In this document: positions 1 to 7,434 of the stretch, one piece after another
How the letters are laid out: each line of letters begins with the position of its first letter
Numbering within the stretch: position 1 is the stretch's first letter
Origin: Pseudomonas sp. GV071
GTDB lineage: Bacteria; Pseudomonadota; Gammaproteobacteria; Pseudomonadales; Pseudomonadaceae
NCBI RefSeq assembly: GCF_003050835.1
Contig: NZ_QAOJ01000009.1
Location: 62,001 to 126,000 of the forward strand
Length of the DNA: 64,000 bases
Reading direction: 5' to 3'
Program-made: the position numbers and the translations under genes
The notes under the pieces: model-generated
What the model was told of the DNA's origin: nothing
What the model saw: the letters and a program-made list of their open reading frames with translations, nothing else
Database searches by the model: none

Positions 1-79
1 GCCGCGATTCGTCGGACCTGAAAACGCTGCTGGTTCGACACGCTGAGATCAGATGCATCGCGGCTGAAGCCCCTCTCAC
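1..79. repeat. REP palindrome at window edge
   Basis: GCCGCGAT at 1-8 is the reverse complement of ATCGCGGC at 57-64, and the second arm continues as GCATCGCGGCTGAAGC (55-70), the core of the Pseudomonas REP seen again near 21.0, 25.0 and 33.2 kb. It lies downstream of the minus-strand ABC operon and probably protects or terminates its 3' end. The left side is cut by the window. Confidence 0.6.
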
Positions 80-97
80 AGGGACCGAATTAGGCCA

Positions 98-901
98 TCA
101 ATGCCCGGTCAGCTCATTCAACAATTCATCTTTCAAGCGCTTCAATTCCGGCGAAGCGCGGTCACGCGGATGCGGCAGGTCCACGCGGATTTCGTGTTTG
201 ATCCGCCCTGGGTAGGAGTCGAGCACGATCACCCGGTCGCCGAGGTACAGGGCTTCTTCCACATCATGGGTGACCATGATCATGGTGCTGCGCTGCTGCA
301 CCCAGATGCGTTGCAGCTCGCCTTGCAGGTGCACGCGAGTCAAGGCGTCCAGGGCGCCAAGTGGTTCGTCGAGGAGCAGAATCTTTGGCTGGGTGATCAG
401 CGCCCGGGCAATTGCCGCCCGTTGTGCCATGCCGCCAGATAGCTGGTGTGGGTAGGCTTGCTCGAAGCCGGTGAGGCCGACCAGGGCAATGTGCTCGGCG
501 ACCAGCCGTTGTTTTTCCGCCTTGGCCAGCGGCTGGTTTTTCAGCGCCAGGGTGATGTTCTTTTCCACCGTCATCCATGGGAACAAACGGTGGTCCTGGA
601 ACACGATGCCGCGCTCCAGGCTGGTGTCGGTGATGCGCTCACCGTCGAGCAGAATCTCGCCGCTGTAGTCGTTGTCGAGGCCGACGATAAGGCGCAGCAG
701 GGTGGATTTGCCGCAGCCGCTGGCGCCGATGATGCTGACAAATTCACCCGGATTGACGTTCAGGTCGATGTTCTGCAGCACCTGCAGGGGCTGCCCTTCG
801 ATGCGGTACTGCTTGGACAGGCCCTGAATCTGCAGGGCGCCCGGTAGCGCGGCAGCAGTGGCCAGCGGAGCATGTTGGAGTTGTGCGTTCACGGCGTTCA
901 C
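98..901 (-). CDS. ABC transporter ATP-binding protein, SsuB/TauB-like
   Basis: This 267-residue cytoplasmic ATPase energises a sulfonate/taurine/nitrate-type importer. Walker A is GASGCGKST (about residue 59), the signature is LSGGM, Walker B is ILLLDEP and the switch histidine is in VTHD, so it should be active. The start is GTG at 901, or GTG at 892, which has better SD spacing; no ATG is available. It is the last gene of the operon FMN reductase-MFS-permease-permease-ATPase and begins right at the stop codon of the upstream permease. Family membership is clear. The substrate is inferred from context (organosulfur compounds); no binding protein is encoded in the operon. Confidence 0.9.
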   Translation of the reverse strand: MNAVNAQLQHAPLATAAALPGALQIQGLSKQYRIEGQPLQVLQNIDLNVNPGEFVSIIGASGCGKSTLLRLIVGLDNDYSGEILLDGERITDTSLERGIVFQDHRLFPWMTVEKNITLALKNQPLAKAEKQRLVAEHIALVGLTGFEQAYPHQLSGGMAQRAAIARALITQPKILLLDEPLGALDALTRVHLQGELQRIWVQQRSTMIMVTHDVEEALYLGDRVIVLDSYPGRIKHEIRVDLPHPRDRASPELKRLKDELLNELTGH

Positions 902-1672
902 CTATCCACGAATATTGCGCCAGCGCAGCAGGTAGCGGCTCAGGCGGGAAAACAGCAAGTTCATCAGGTAGCCACACAGGCCGATGCACAGCACGCAGAC
1001 CACAATGATCTCCATGCGCGCGCCAGCCTCGGCGTTCATCATCAGGTTGCCCAGGCCGGCACCGGAGGACAGGAACAGCTCACTGCCCACCGCCGTCACC
1101 CAGGCAAACGCCAGGGCGTGCAATACACCATTGGCAATACTCGGCAGCGCGGCCGGCAGCAGGACGTAAAAAAACTGCTGCAGGCGGCTGAGTTCCAGCA
1201 CCCGGCCGACCTCGCGGTAACGTTTGTCGACGCCGGTAAAACCCTCGTAGGTGTTGAGCACCATGGGGTAGAAGGCGGCGAGGGTGACGATCAGCACCTT
1301 GGAGGTTTCGCCGTTGCCAAACCACATGGCGATCAGCGGAATCCAGCCAAGCATCGGCACCTGGCGAATCGAATGAAACAGCGGGCCAACCAGGCGATCA
1401 GCGATTGTCGACAGCGCCATCAACACCCCGACGCTGACCCCAAAGACGATGCCCAGGGCAAGGCCGCTGCTGGTGCGCGCCAGGCTGGCGAGCAGGTTAG
1501 TGAGCAGCTCGCCATTGCCCAGCAGCTCGACAAAGGCGGCGCCGATGGTATTCACCGGCACCAATGCATAAGCCCAGGTGGCGCCCTGACGCGACAGGGC
1601 GTCCCACAGCAGCACCAACATCAGCGGTAGCACCAGGCCGCGCAGGCCCTGCAAACGGGTTAGATATTTCAT
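902..1672 (-). CDS. ABC transporter permease, SsuC-like (second of pair)
   Basis: This 256-residue inner-membrane protein has about six hydrophobic segments and the BPD_transp_1 EAA-type loop (YREVGRVLELSRLQQF...LPAALPSI). I chose ATG 1672 because AGGAG lies six bases upstream; the ATG at 1678 abuts that SD. It is a paralog of the permease just upstream (both share GPLFH.(I/V)RQVP), so the two probably form a heterodimer sharing the single ATPase. The alternative is two importers sharing an ATPase. Confidence 0.88.
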   Translation of the reverse strand: MKYLTRLQGLRGLVLPLMLVLLWDALSRQGATWAYALVPVNTIGAAFVELLGNGELLTNLLASLARTSSGLALGIVFGVSVGVLMALSTIADRLVGPLFHSIRQVPMLGWIPLIAMWFGNGETSKVLIVTLAAFYPMVLNTYEGFTGVDKRYREVGRVLELSRLQQFFYVLLPAALPSIANGVLHALAFAWVTAVGSELFLSSGAGLGNLMMNAEAGARMEIIVVCVLCIGLCGYLMNLLFSRLSRYLLRWRNIRG

Positions 1673-1681
1673 CGTCATCTC

Positions 1682-2446
1682 CTAGCGCGCTTGCCAGCGG
1701 AACAGACGGCGTTCCAGCAGACGGAAGCCGAAATCCAGCGCAAAACCAATCACCCCGGTGACCACCACGCCGACCATCACAATGTCGATGCGCAGCATTT
1801 GTCGGCCCATCTCGATCATCTGCCCCAGGCCACTGTCGGCCGCCAGCAATTCAGCCGCCACCAGCACCACCCAGGCGCGGGTGAGGCTGATACGCAGGCC
1901 GGTGATGATGGGGGGCGCGGCAGCGGGAAACGCGATCTCGCGCACCAGGGTCGGCCAGGGCAGGCGGAACACATTGGCCACCTCGAAATAGCTGCGCGGA
2001 ATCGCCTTCACCCCTTCGCTGGCCGCCAGCGCCACCGGGAAAAACGCGGCCTTGGCGACGATGACGATCTTGAAGGTTTCTTCGATGCCGAAGAACAGCA
2101 CGAACATCGGGATCAGGGCGATGCTCGGCACTTGGCGCACCGCATGGAACAGCGGCCCGCAGTACACCTGCACGGTCTTCGACAAGGCCATCAGCACGCC
2201 GAAGGCCAGGCCCGCCAGGGAGCCGATGACAAAGCCGAAACCGAGGCGGCTGAGGCTGTTGCTCAGGTGCTCCTGCAACTCGCCATTGGCCAGCAATTCC
2301 TCAAAGGCTTGCAGCACATACAACGGCGGAATCAGCAGGGTCTTGGGGAACAACCCGGCGCTGGTCACCGCGCTCCACAGCGCGAGCAACGCCAGGGGCG
2401 AAATCAGCCAGGTAAGCTTTAGCGCGTAACGGGACAACAGGCTCAT
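1682..2446 (-). CDS. ABC transporter permease, SsuC-like (first of pair)
   Basis: This 254-residue integral membrane permease of the sulfonate/nitrate/taurine class has an EAA-like loop (YFEVANVFRLPWPTLV) and ends in positively charged residues. ATG 2446 is preceded by GAGGTG at good spacing; a GTG at 2458 is also possible. The stop codon of the upstream MFS gene is only one base away, so translation is probably coupled. It pairs with the next gene. Confidence 0.88.
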   Translation of the reverse strand: MSLLSRYALKLTWLISPLALLALWSAVTSAGLFPKTLLIPPLYVLQAFEELLANGELQEHLSNSLSRLGFGFVIGSLAGLAFGVLMALSKTVQVYCGPLFHAVRQVPSIALIPMFVLFFGIEETFKIVIVAKAAFFPVALAASEGVKAIPRSYFEVANVFRLPWPTLVREIAFPAAAPPIITGLRISLTRAWVVLVAAELLAADSGLGQMIEMGRQMLRIDIVMVGVVVTGVIGFALDFGFRLLERRLFRWQAR

Positions 2447-2447
2447 T

Positions 2448-3647
2448 TCACACCTCACTCAACAACACGGGACGCGTTTGCCGACGCAGCGCACGCAGCC
2501 GGCAGACCAGGGCCATGACCAGCACCACCGGGATCCAGCAGAGAAACAGATTGGCCAGGCCCAGGTAGTGGCTGAGCACGCCGCCGAGCATGGCGCCGCT
2601 GAAGCCACCGAGCATGCTGGCCAGGTTGAACAGGCCGGAGATCTTGCTTTTATCCATGGCGTGCTCGCTCATCTGGGTCATGTTCACCAGGTGAATCAGC
2701 GCGGTTCCGGTGCTCAGCAACACCCCGCCAAGGGCCAGCAGCCAATAGCTCTGGGCAAAACCCAAGAGCGTCAATGCCGCCAGTGCCGCTCCCAGGCTGA
2801 GCACATAGGCCACCGGCCGGCCGATGCGTTGCAGCAGGTAACCGAGGCTGAACAACGCCACCACCGAGGCCAGGCCCTGGACCATCACCAGGCTGACGGC
2901 CTGGGTCTGGCTGAGCTTGGCGACGTCCATCGCCAACAGAATGATGAAGGTGCCGAACAACGAGCCGGTGGCGCTGCCGACCAGCTCGATCAGGCAGCTC
3001 TCGGCGATTTCGACATTGGCCACCATCGCTTTGATGTCGGCCAACATGCCCAGCGCCGGCCCCTGTGCCAGCTCGGTGGCCGGCGCGGCGGGTGCATCGC
3101 TCCAGAAACCCAGGCTGTAGCCGGCCATGGCGCCGAAGGCGAGGCCAATCACGACAAAGCCCAGGGTGAAGCTGGTGCTGGAACTCAGCCAGTTGCCCAG
3201 CAACGGGCCGATCAAACCCATGCCCACCGTCAGCGCACCGCGGTACCAACCGGCCTTGCTGCTGCCGATATGGCGCAGTTGCTGAAGAAAGGCGCTGTTC
3301 ATCGACACGATGCGAAATGGAATGCACAGGCCGATCAGCAAGCGCGCAGCGGCCAACCACAACCAGTGGCCGAACAGCGGAATCGCCAGGTTGAGCAACA
3401 TCGGCCCTAAGCTGGCGAGGAAATACACCCGCCGCGCGCCGTAACGGGCAATCACGAAACCGGCCGGCAGGGTGAGGAAGATCATGCCCAGCGACTCCAT
3501 CGCCGAGATGATCCCCACCTGCATGGAATTGGCCCCCAGGTGCAGGGCATACAGGGTGGTGACGATCTTGGCCATGCCGATGGTGGCGCCACTGAAAGCG
3601 GCCAGCAGCATGAAATTGAGCAGAAAGGTGTGGCGTGGGTTGTTCAC
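2448..3647 (-). CDS. MFS transporter in the organosulfur operon
   Basis: A 399-residue major facilitator with about 12 hydrophobic segments and an MFS loop-2/3 type motif (GFVIARYGARRVYFL). It starts with GTG at 3647, three bases after the stop of the FMN reductase gene, and its end is followed after one base by a permease start, so it is a true member of the ABC operon. A secondary carrier between a flavin reductase and ABC permeases is unusual. It may import a second organosulfur compound or export the desulfurized product. The substrate cannot be read from sequence. Confidence 0.85.
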   Translation of the reverse strand: MNNPRHTFLLNFMLLAAFSGATIGMAKIVTTLYALHLGANSMQVGIISAMESLGMIFLTLPAGFVIARYGARRVYFLASLGPMLLNLAIPLFGHWLWLAAARLLIGLCIPFRIVSMNSAFLQQLRHIGSSKAGWYRGALTVGMGLIGPLLGNWLSSSTSFTLGFVVIGLAFGAMAGYSLGFWSDAPAAPATELAQGPALGMLADIKAMVANVEIAESCLIELVGSATGSLFGTFIILLAMDVAKLSQTQAVSLVMVQGLASVVALFSLGYLLQRIGRPVAYVLSLGAALAALTLLGFAQSYWLLALGGVLLSTGTALIHLVNMTQMSEHAMDKSKISGLFNLASMLGGFSGAMLGGVLSHYLGLANLFLCWIPVVLVMALVCRLRALRRQTRPVLLSEV

Positions 3648-3650
3648 GAA

Positions 3651-4214
3651 TCAGGCCGTCTTCAATAAGGCAGACGGTCGCGCTGCAAACAGGGGAACGG
3701 CACGTTCGACGGCCAGCTGAATACGCGCCTGCAGGGGCTCGCTGGTGATCTGGTAGTTACTGAAATCCGCCTCGCTGGCATACACCCCAATCGGCAGGGT
3801 CAAGGCCTGGAAGAAGCTGAACAGCGGGCGCAGTTGGTGATCGATTACCAGCGCATGGCGTTCACTGCCGCCGGTAGCGGCGAGCAGCACCGGGGTGTCG
3901 ATCAGGGCGTTCATGTCGATCAGGTCGAACAGGTGCTTGAACTGCCCGGGGTAGGTGCCGCGGTACACCGGGGTGGCGACCAGCAGCAGGTCGGCGTTTT
4001 CGATACGTTGCAGTTGTTGCTCGATGTCGTCGCTCAGCTCGCTGCGGCTCAGCGCGCCGCCGACCTGACGGGCGATGCTACCGAATTCGATCAGGTGGCT
4101 GGTGATCGGCAACTGGTTATCCAGCTCGGCGAGGATGGCTTGGGTCAGCACGAGGGTGCGTGAAGGGGTGAATGTGCTGGCCGCTATGGCGACCACATTG
4201 ATGGGTTTGGGCAT
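3651..4214 (-). CDS. msuE: NAD(P)H-dependent FMN reductase, MsuE/SsuE type
   Basis: A 187-residue flavodoxin-like reductase that supplies FMNH2 to two-component flavin monooxygenases. Visible family features are the N-terminal beta-strand/phosphate loop (VVAIAASTFTPSRT), the TPVYRGTYPG.FKHLFDL region and TGGSERHAL. The start ATG has AAGGAA upstream. It is the first gene of the ABC operon and so the likely electron supplier for the SsuD-like (9596-10762) and DszC-like (12639-13883) enzymes. A sigma54-type promoter lies at 4255-4269. The symbol is by resemblance to Pseudomonas MsuE; SsuE-like is equally acceptable. Confidence 0.85.
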   Translation of the reverse strand: MPKPINVVAIAASTFTPSRTLVLTQAILAELDNQLPITSHLIEFGSIARQVGGALSRSELSDDIEQQLQRIENADLLLVATPVYRGTYPGQFKHLFDLIDMNALIDTPVLLAATGGSERHALVIDHQLRPLFSFFQALTLPIGVYASEADFSNYQITSEPLQARIQLAVERAVPLFAARPSALLKTA

Positions 4215-4254
4215 GGGGTGTTCCTTGGGTTTTTTCTGCTAATGCAGGGGTAGA

Positions 4255-4269
4255 GCAAGAGCTGTACCA
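4255..4269 (-). promoter_or_regulatory. sigma54 -24/-12 promoter of the FMN reductase-ABC operon
   Basis: Read on the minus strand: TGGTAC-AGCTC-TTGC. It has GG and GC at the correct 24/12 spacing and one deviation from TGGCAC. It ends 41 bases before the start codon at 4214. Confidence 0.65.
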
Positions 4270-4344
4270 AGGGCTGCGAGCCAGGTGTGGCGCGGGGTTG
4301 CGGGGAGGGTGTTGGTGGGCGGGCAGGGTGGGTGCTGGTGGGGT

Positions 4345-4361
4345 GTTGCTGGGGCAGCAAC
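4345..4361. promoter_or_regulatory. Inverted repeat, candidate enhancer-binding site
   Basis: GTTGCTG-GGG-CAGCAAC is a perfect 7-bp inverted repeat about 80 bp upstream of the sigma54 promoter at 4255-4269. Variants of the same TTGCTG/CAGCAR dyad occur beside the other sigma54 promoters of the island. Confidence 0.55.
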
Positions 4362-4428
4362 GTGGGGAGTGTTTTTGCTTTGAGATCGGCGCTGATCTGC
4401 TTTGTCGCGTGCGCGGGGCATTCTGTTT

Positions 4429-4715
4429 CGCGCCTTACGCGCGACCTACTTTTCCAGTCGCCGGGATGCCGGCCACCGAAAAGTAGGCAAAAGGCTTGCC
4501 CCAACCTCGGCCCTACGCTGCGCTTCGGGTCCCCTCGTTTCGGCGCTGCTTCAGGGTCCGGCAAAACAGACCATCCTTGGTCTGTCTTTGCCTTTCGCGG
4601 CTCCCGGCCGCTCAACCCCTTACGCAGCGCCTGCACTCGGCCTTCGCTAACGGGGCGGGTGGAGCAAGATCAACAGCCAGATCAAGATCACAAGCCAGAT
4701 CAAAATCAAAAACTC
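4429..4715. repeat. Pseudomonas-type intergenic repeat block
   Basis: This part of the 586-bp gap has no credible gene. It contains an inverted repeat (CCTACTTTTC 4445-4454 with GAAAAGTAGG 4478-4487, around a CCGG-rich centre), then a GC-rich tract open in several frames, and ends in short AGATCAA direct repeats (about 4668-4710). The sequence resembles dispersed intergenic repeats I recall from Pseudomonas genomes; this was not searched. The open frames here have no RBS and are not called. Confidence 0.5.
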
Positions 4716-4750
4716 GAGGCTTCAGCATCGATTCCTGCAAACGGTGGGGC

Positions 4751-4783
4751 AAAAAAAACGGAGCGATTTCTCGCTCCGTTTTT
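4751..4783 (-). terminator. Terminator of the TonB receptor gene
   Basis: AACGGAGCGA (4757-4766), a four-base loop and TCGCTCCGTT (4771-4780) form a 10-bp stem. On the minus strand it is followed by eight T (4758-4751). It sits just past the receptor stop codon; the short T run on the other side makes it potentially bidirectional. Confidence 0.9.
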
Positions 4784-4800
4784 ATTTAGCCAGTCACTCC

Positions 4801-7083
4801 TCAGAACCGGCTGGTAACGCTCACGCCAACTGTGCGCGGGTCGCCATAGGTAATCACGTATTGGCCGCTGCCCACGGCACCGTTGGGTCGGCCATGCACT
4901 TGATATTTGCGGTCTGTCAGGTTGTTCACAAACCCTGTCACGCTCAGTTTCTCGTCATGGTTGAACCAGCTCAACCGGGCGTTGGCCAGGGTGTAGTGGT
5001 CCTGACTGAGGGTGTCTTCGTCCTGGCGGTCAGCGAGGAAATACTCTTTGCCGCGGTAGCTGGCATCCGCACCTGCCACCAGCTTGCCGGCGCCGCCCAG
5101 TGGGATGGTGTAGTCGGCCCCTAGGGAGATCACTTGCTCTGGTGAGCGGACGAAGCGGTTGCCGCTGTAGTCGCCGGTTACCGCACCGGTGTTGGGGTTG
5201 ACGTTTTTGAAGTCGGTGTATTCGGTGTCCAGGTGCGACAGCGCTGCACGCAGGTGCAGGTAGTCGGTGGCCTGGGCTTCGAGTTCCAGTTCGGCGCCTT
5301 TGACCTTGCCGGCTGCGCCGTTGGTGAGGGCGGTGGTGAGGATGCCGTTGCTGACGGTCAGCAGGTTCACCTGGATGTCGCTGTAGTCGTAGTAGAAGGC
5401 GGTGGCGTTGGCGATCACCCGGCCGTTGAGCCATTCCGACTTCAGGCCGATTTCGTAGGAGTCCAGCTCTTCCGGGTCCACCGTGGTCAGCCCGGACAAG
5501 CCACCTGACAAACCGGTGTTGTAGCCGCCCGAGCGGAAGCCGTGGGCGTAGCGGAAGAACACCCGCAGGTTGTCGTTGATGCGGTATTCGGGAGTCAGGT
5601 CGTAGGTCCAGGCTTCCCAGTCATCGCCTTTTTTCGAGTTGCCGTTGTTGTCGGCGCCCAGCACTGGCGAGCGCACACCGGCGACGCTGCGCAGTTGCAC
5701 CAGGTTGAGGTCAATGTCTTTGTATTCCTTGGTCCAGCGCAGGCCACCGGTAACGGTGAGGTTCTCGGTGAAGTCGTAGGTGAGGTTGCCGAACAGCGCG
5801 TAACTGTCGGTTTTATGGTCGTAGTTGAGGTCGCGGTAGACGGTGCCGGTCTGGTTGCTGGCAGCGCCGGTGGCGGCCGGGCCGGGCACTACGTTGCGCA
5901 CGGCGGAGCTGTCGAGGTCTTCGTGGAAGATATGCGCGCCGGCCAGCCAGCGCAGAGTTTCCTGTTGTGGCGAGGCGAGGCGGAATTCCTGGCTGTACTG
6001 TTTGTATTCGTTGTCGGTGTCGGTGCGCCCGGCTACCTCATAGGGGCCGTAGTCGGCGTCCGCCAGCGACTGGTTGCGCAGGTAGTCGTAGGCGGTGATC
6101 GAGGTCAGTTTGTAGTCGCTGAGATCCCAGTTGAGGGTCAGCGAGGTGCCGTCATGGTCGAGCTTGTAGTCTTCGTTGACGTTCAGCTCGATCTTGCGAC
6201 CATCAGGGCGCTGGTAGTTGGTCGGCGGGTAGTAGGTGCCAACCGGCAATGAGCCGCTGCTGCCGTCGCCTTTGAACTGGCGGCCGTGGACCTTCCACAG
6301 GGCTTCGAAGTTGTCGCCGAACTTGCCCAGTAGCTGCGCGCGGAAGGCCTTCTTGTTGACGTCGCCGTAGCTCTGGTTGGCGGTTTCGTTGCGGGTAAAG
6401 CCGTCGCGTTCTTCCGAGTAGATCGACACCCGGCCAGCCAGTTTGTCGTCCACCAGGGCGCCACCGATGGCACCGTTTACGATGCGTTCGCTCTTGGTGC
6501 CGACACCCAGGGTGCCGTAGCCGTCGGTGTCGAAGGTGGGCTTCTTGGAGATCACGTTCACGGCACCGGCGGTGGTGTTCTTGCCGTACAGGGTGCCTTG
6601 CGGGCCACGCAGGATTTCGATGCGTTCGAGGTCGAACAGCGGGCCGCCGCCAGCCACTGGCGCGTTCAGGTAAACATCGTCGGCATAGATGCCCACCGGG
6701 TAGACGGTGGCAGCGCCGGTGTCACCGGTGCCCAGGCCACGGATGTACCAGCGCGGGCGGCCATCGCCGTCGGGGTTTTTCGCTGCGGCGTTGGGCACGA
6801 AGGTGGTGATGTCGCCCATGGCGCGCACGCCGTCGGCGGTAATGCTGCTGCCGTTGATAGCCGATACGGCCACCGGCACTTCCTGCAAGGTTTCTTCTTT
6901 GTGCTGGGCTGTGACGGTGACGGTTTTCAGGGTCGGCGCGTTGTCGGTTTCGGCCGTGCTGCTATCGGCAGTTTCGGCCGTGGTCTTGGCCGGCTCGGCA
7001 GCCAGCAACTGGCCGCTGGCGGTGGCGCTGGTCAGCACAAATGCCAGCCAGATGCCTTTGGTGATTGGGTTGATCTTTAACAT
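4801..7083 (-). CDS. TonB-dependent outer-membrane receptor of the organosulfur island
   Basis: A 760-residue receptor with an N-terminal signal peptide (to about residue 29, ending near QLLAAEP), a plug domain (VTVTAQHKEETLQEVPVAVSAI onset near residue 54; RGPQGTLYGKNT near 155-170) and a C-terminal 22-strand-type barrel ending in SVTSRF with the usual terminal aromatic residue. The RBS GGAGGGAAC precedes ATG 7083. It is a single-gene unit with its own sigma54-type promoter (7179-7193) and terminator. Most such receptors take up siderophores, but its position and promoter type make uptake of a sulfur compound the favoured inference. Confidence 0.93.
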   Translation of the reverse strand: MLKINPITKGIWLAFVLTSATASGQLLAAEPAKTTAETADSSTAETDNAPTLKTVTVTAQHKEETLQEVPVAVSAINGSSITADGVRAMGDITTFVPNAAAKNPDGDGRPRWYIRGLGTGDTGAATVYPVGIYADDVYLNAPVAGGGPLFDLERIEILRGPQGTLYGKNTTAGAVNVISKKPTFDTDGYGTLGVGTKSERIVNGAIGGALVDDKLAGRVSIYSEERDGFTRNETANQSYGDVNKKAFRAQLLGKFGDNFEALWKVHGRQFKGDGSSGSLPVGTYYPPTNYQRPDGRKIELNVNEDYKLDHDGTSLTLNWDLSDYKLTSITAYDYLRNQSLADADYGPYEVAGRTDTDNEYKQYSQEFRLASPQQETLRWLAGAHIFHEDLDSSAVRNVVPGPAATGAASNQTGTVYRDLNYDHKTDSYALFGNLTYDFTENLTVTGGLRWTKEYKDIDLNLVQLRSVAGVRSPVLGADNNGNSKKGDDWEAWTYDLTPEYRINDNLRVFFRYAHGFRSGGYNTGLSGGLSGLTTVDPEELDSYEIGLKSEWLNGRVIANATAFYYDYSDIQVNLLTVSNGILTTALTNGAAGKVKGAELELEAQATDYLHLRAALSHLDTEYTDFKNVNPNTGAVTGDYSGNRFVRSPEQVISLGADYTIPLGGAGKLVAGADASYRGKEYFLADRQDEDTLSQDHYTLANARLSWFNHDEKLSVTGFVNNLTDRKYQVHGRPNGAVGSGQYVITYGDPRTVGVSVTSRF

Positions 7084-7178
7084 GTTCCCTCCCGGACAAC
7101 AGTAATAAACGCAGGGTCTGGCGAATAGGTTTTCGCTCTGCTGTGGTGTTGATTAATTGCAGTACTGAGAGGGAGATA

Positions 7179-7193
7179 GCAGGGACTGTGCCA
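7179..7193 (-). promoter_or_regulatory. sigma54 -24/-12 promoter of the TonB receptor
   Basis: Minus strand TGGCAC-AGTCC-CTGC: the -24 element is perfect and the -12 element has one change (C for T). It ends 95 bases before the ATG at 7083, leaving a long AT-rich leader. Confidence 0.65.
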
Positions 7194-7292
7194 AGAGTTT
7201 TTATTATGTTGGGTGTCGCGTTATTAAATTTATAAGTGGCTGTAAATAAAGGGTTTTATAAATACAAAAAAGAAAATTAAAACAGAAAAAAA

Positions 7293-7353
7293 GCAACTGC
7301 GTGGTTACCCTGAAAGTTCCTCCTTGGAATTATCAGGGTAACCACGCAGTTGC
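7293..7353 (-). terminator. Terminator with a perfect 21-bp stem after the desulfinase-like genes
   Basis: The 21-base arm at 7293-7313 is exactly complementary to 7333-7353 (loop 19 bases, itself with a TTCC/GGAA mini-stem). On the minus strand the stem is followed by a run of seven T (7292-7286), so it terminates the SsuD-DszB-DszB operon. The stem is unusually long for a simple terminator. Confidence 0.85.
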
Positions 7354-7364
7354 CGCTAAGGCCA

Positions 7365-7431
7365 GCAGCAGAAGTTGCTGCAGGGGTGCTTCTGGAGAAG
7401 CAATAAGTTGTGTGTGTTGCTACAGCAGCAG
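7365..7431. promoter_or_regulatory. CAGCAG/TTGCTG dyads, candidate enhancer sites for the TonB receptor
   Basis: Two dyads are visible: GCAGCA-N5-TGCTGC at 7365-7381 and TTGCTA-CAG-CAGCAG at 7417-7431. They lie about 170-240 bp upstream of the sigma54 promoter at 7179-7193, beyond the terminator hairpin, where an enhancer-binding protein would be expected to sit. Between them is GCTTCT-GG-AGAAGC (7388-7401), a separate small palindrome. Confidence 0.4.
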
Positions 7432-7434
7432 CGC

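Noticed and set aside
4287..4817. Several overlapping plus-strand frames in the 4.2-4.8 kb gap
   Set aside because: They fall in an intergenic repeat block with hairpins and a terminator, have no RBS, and multiple frames are open at once because of GC bias.
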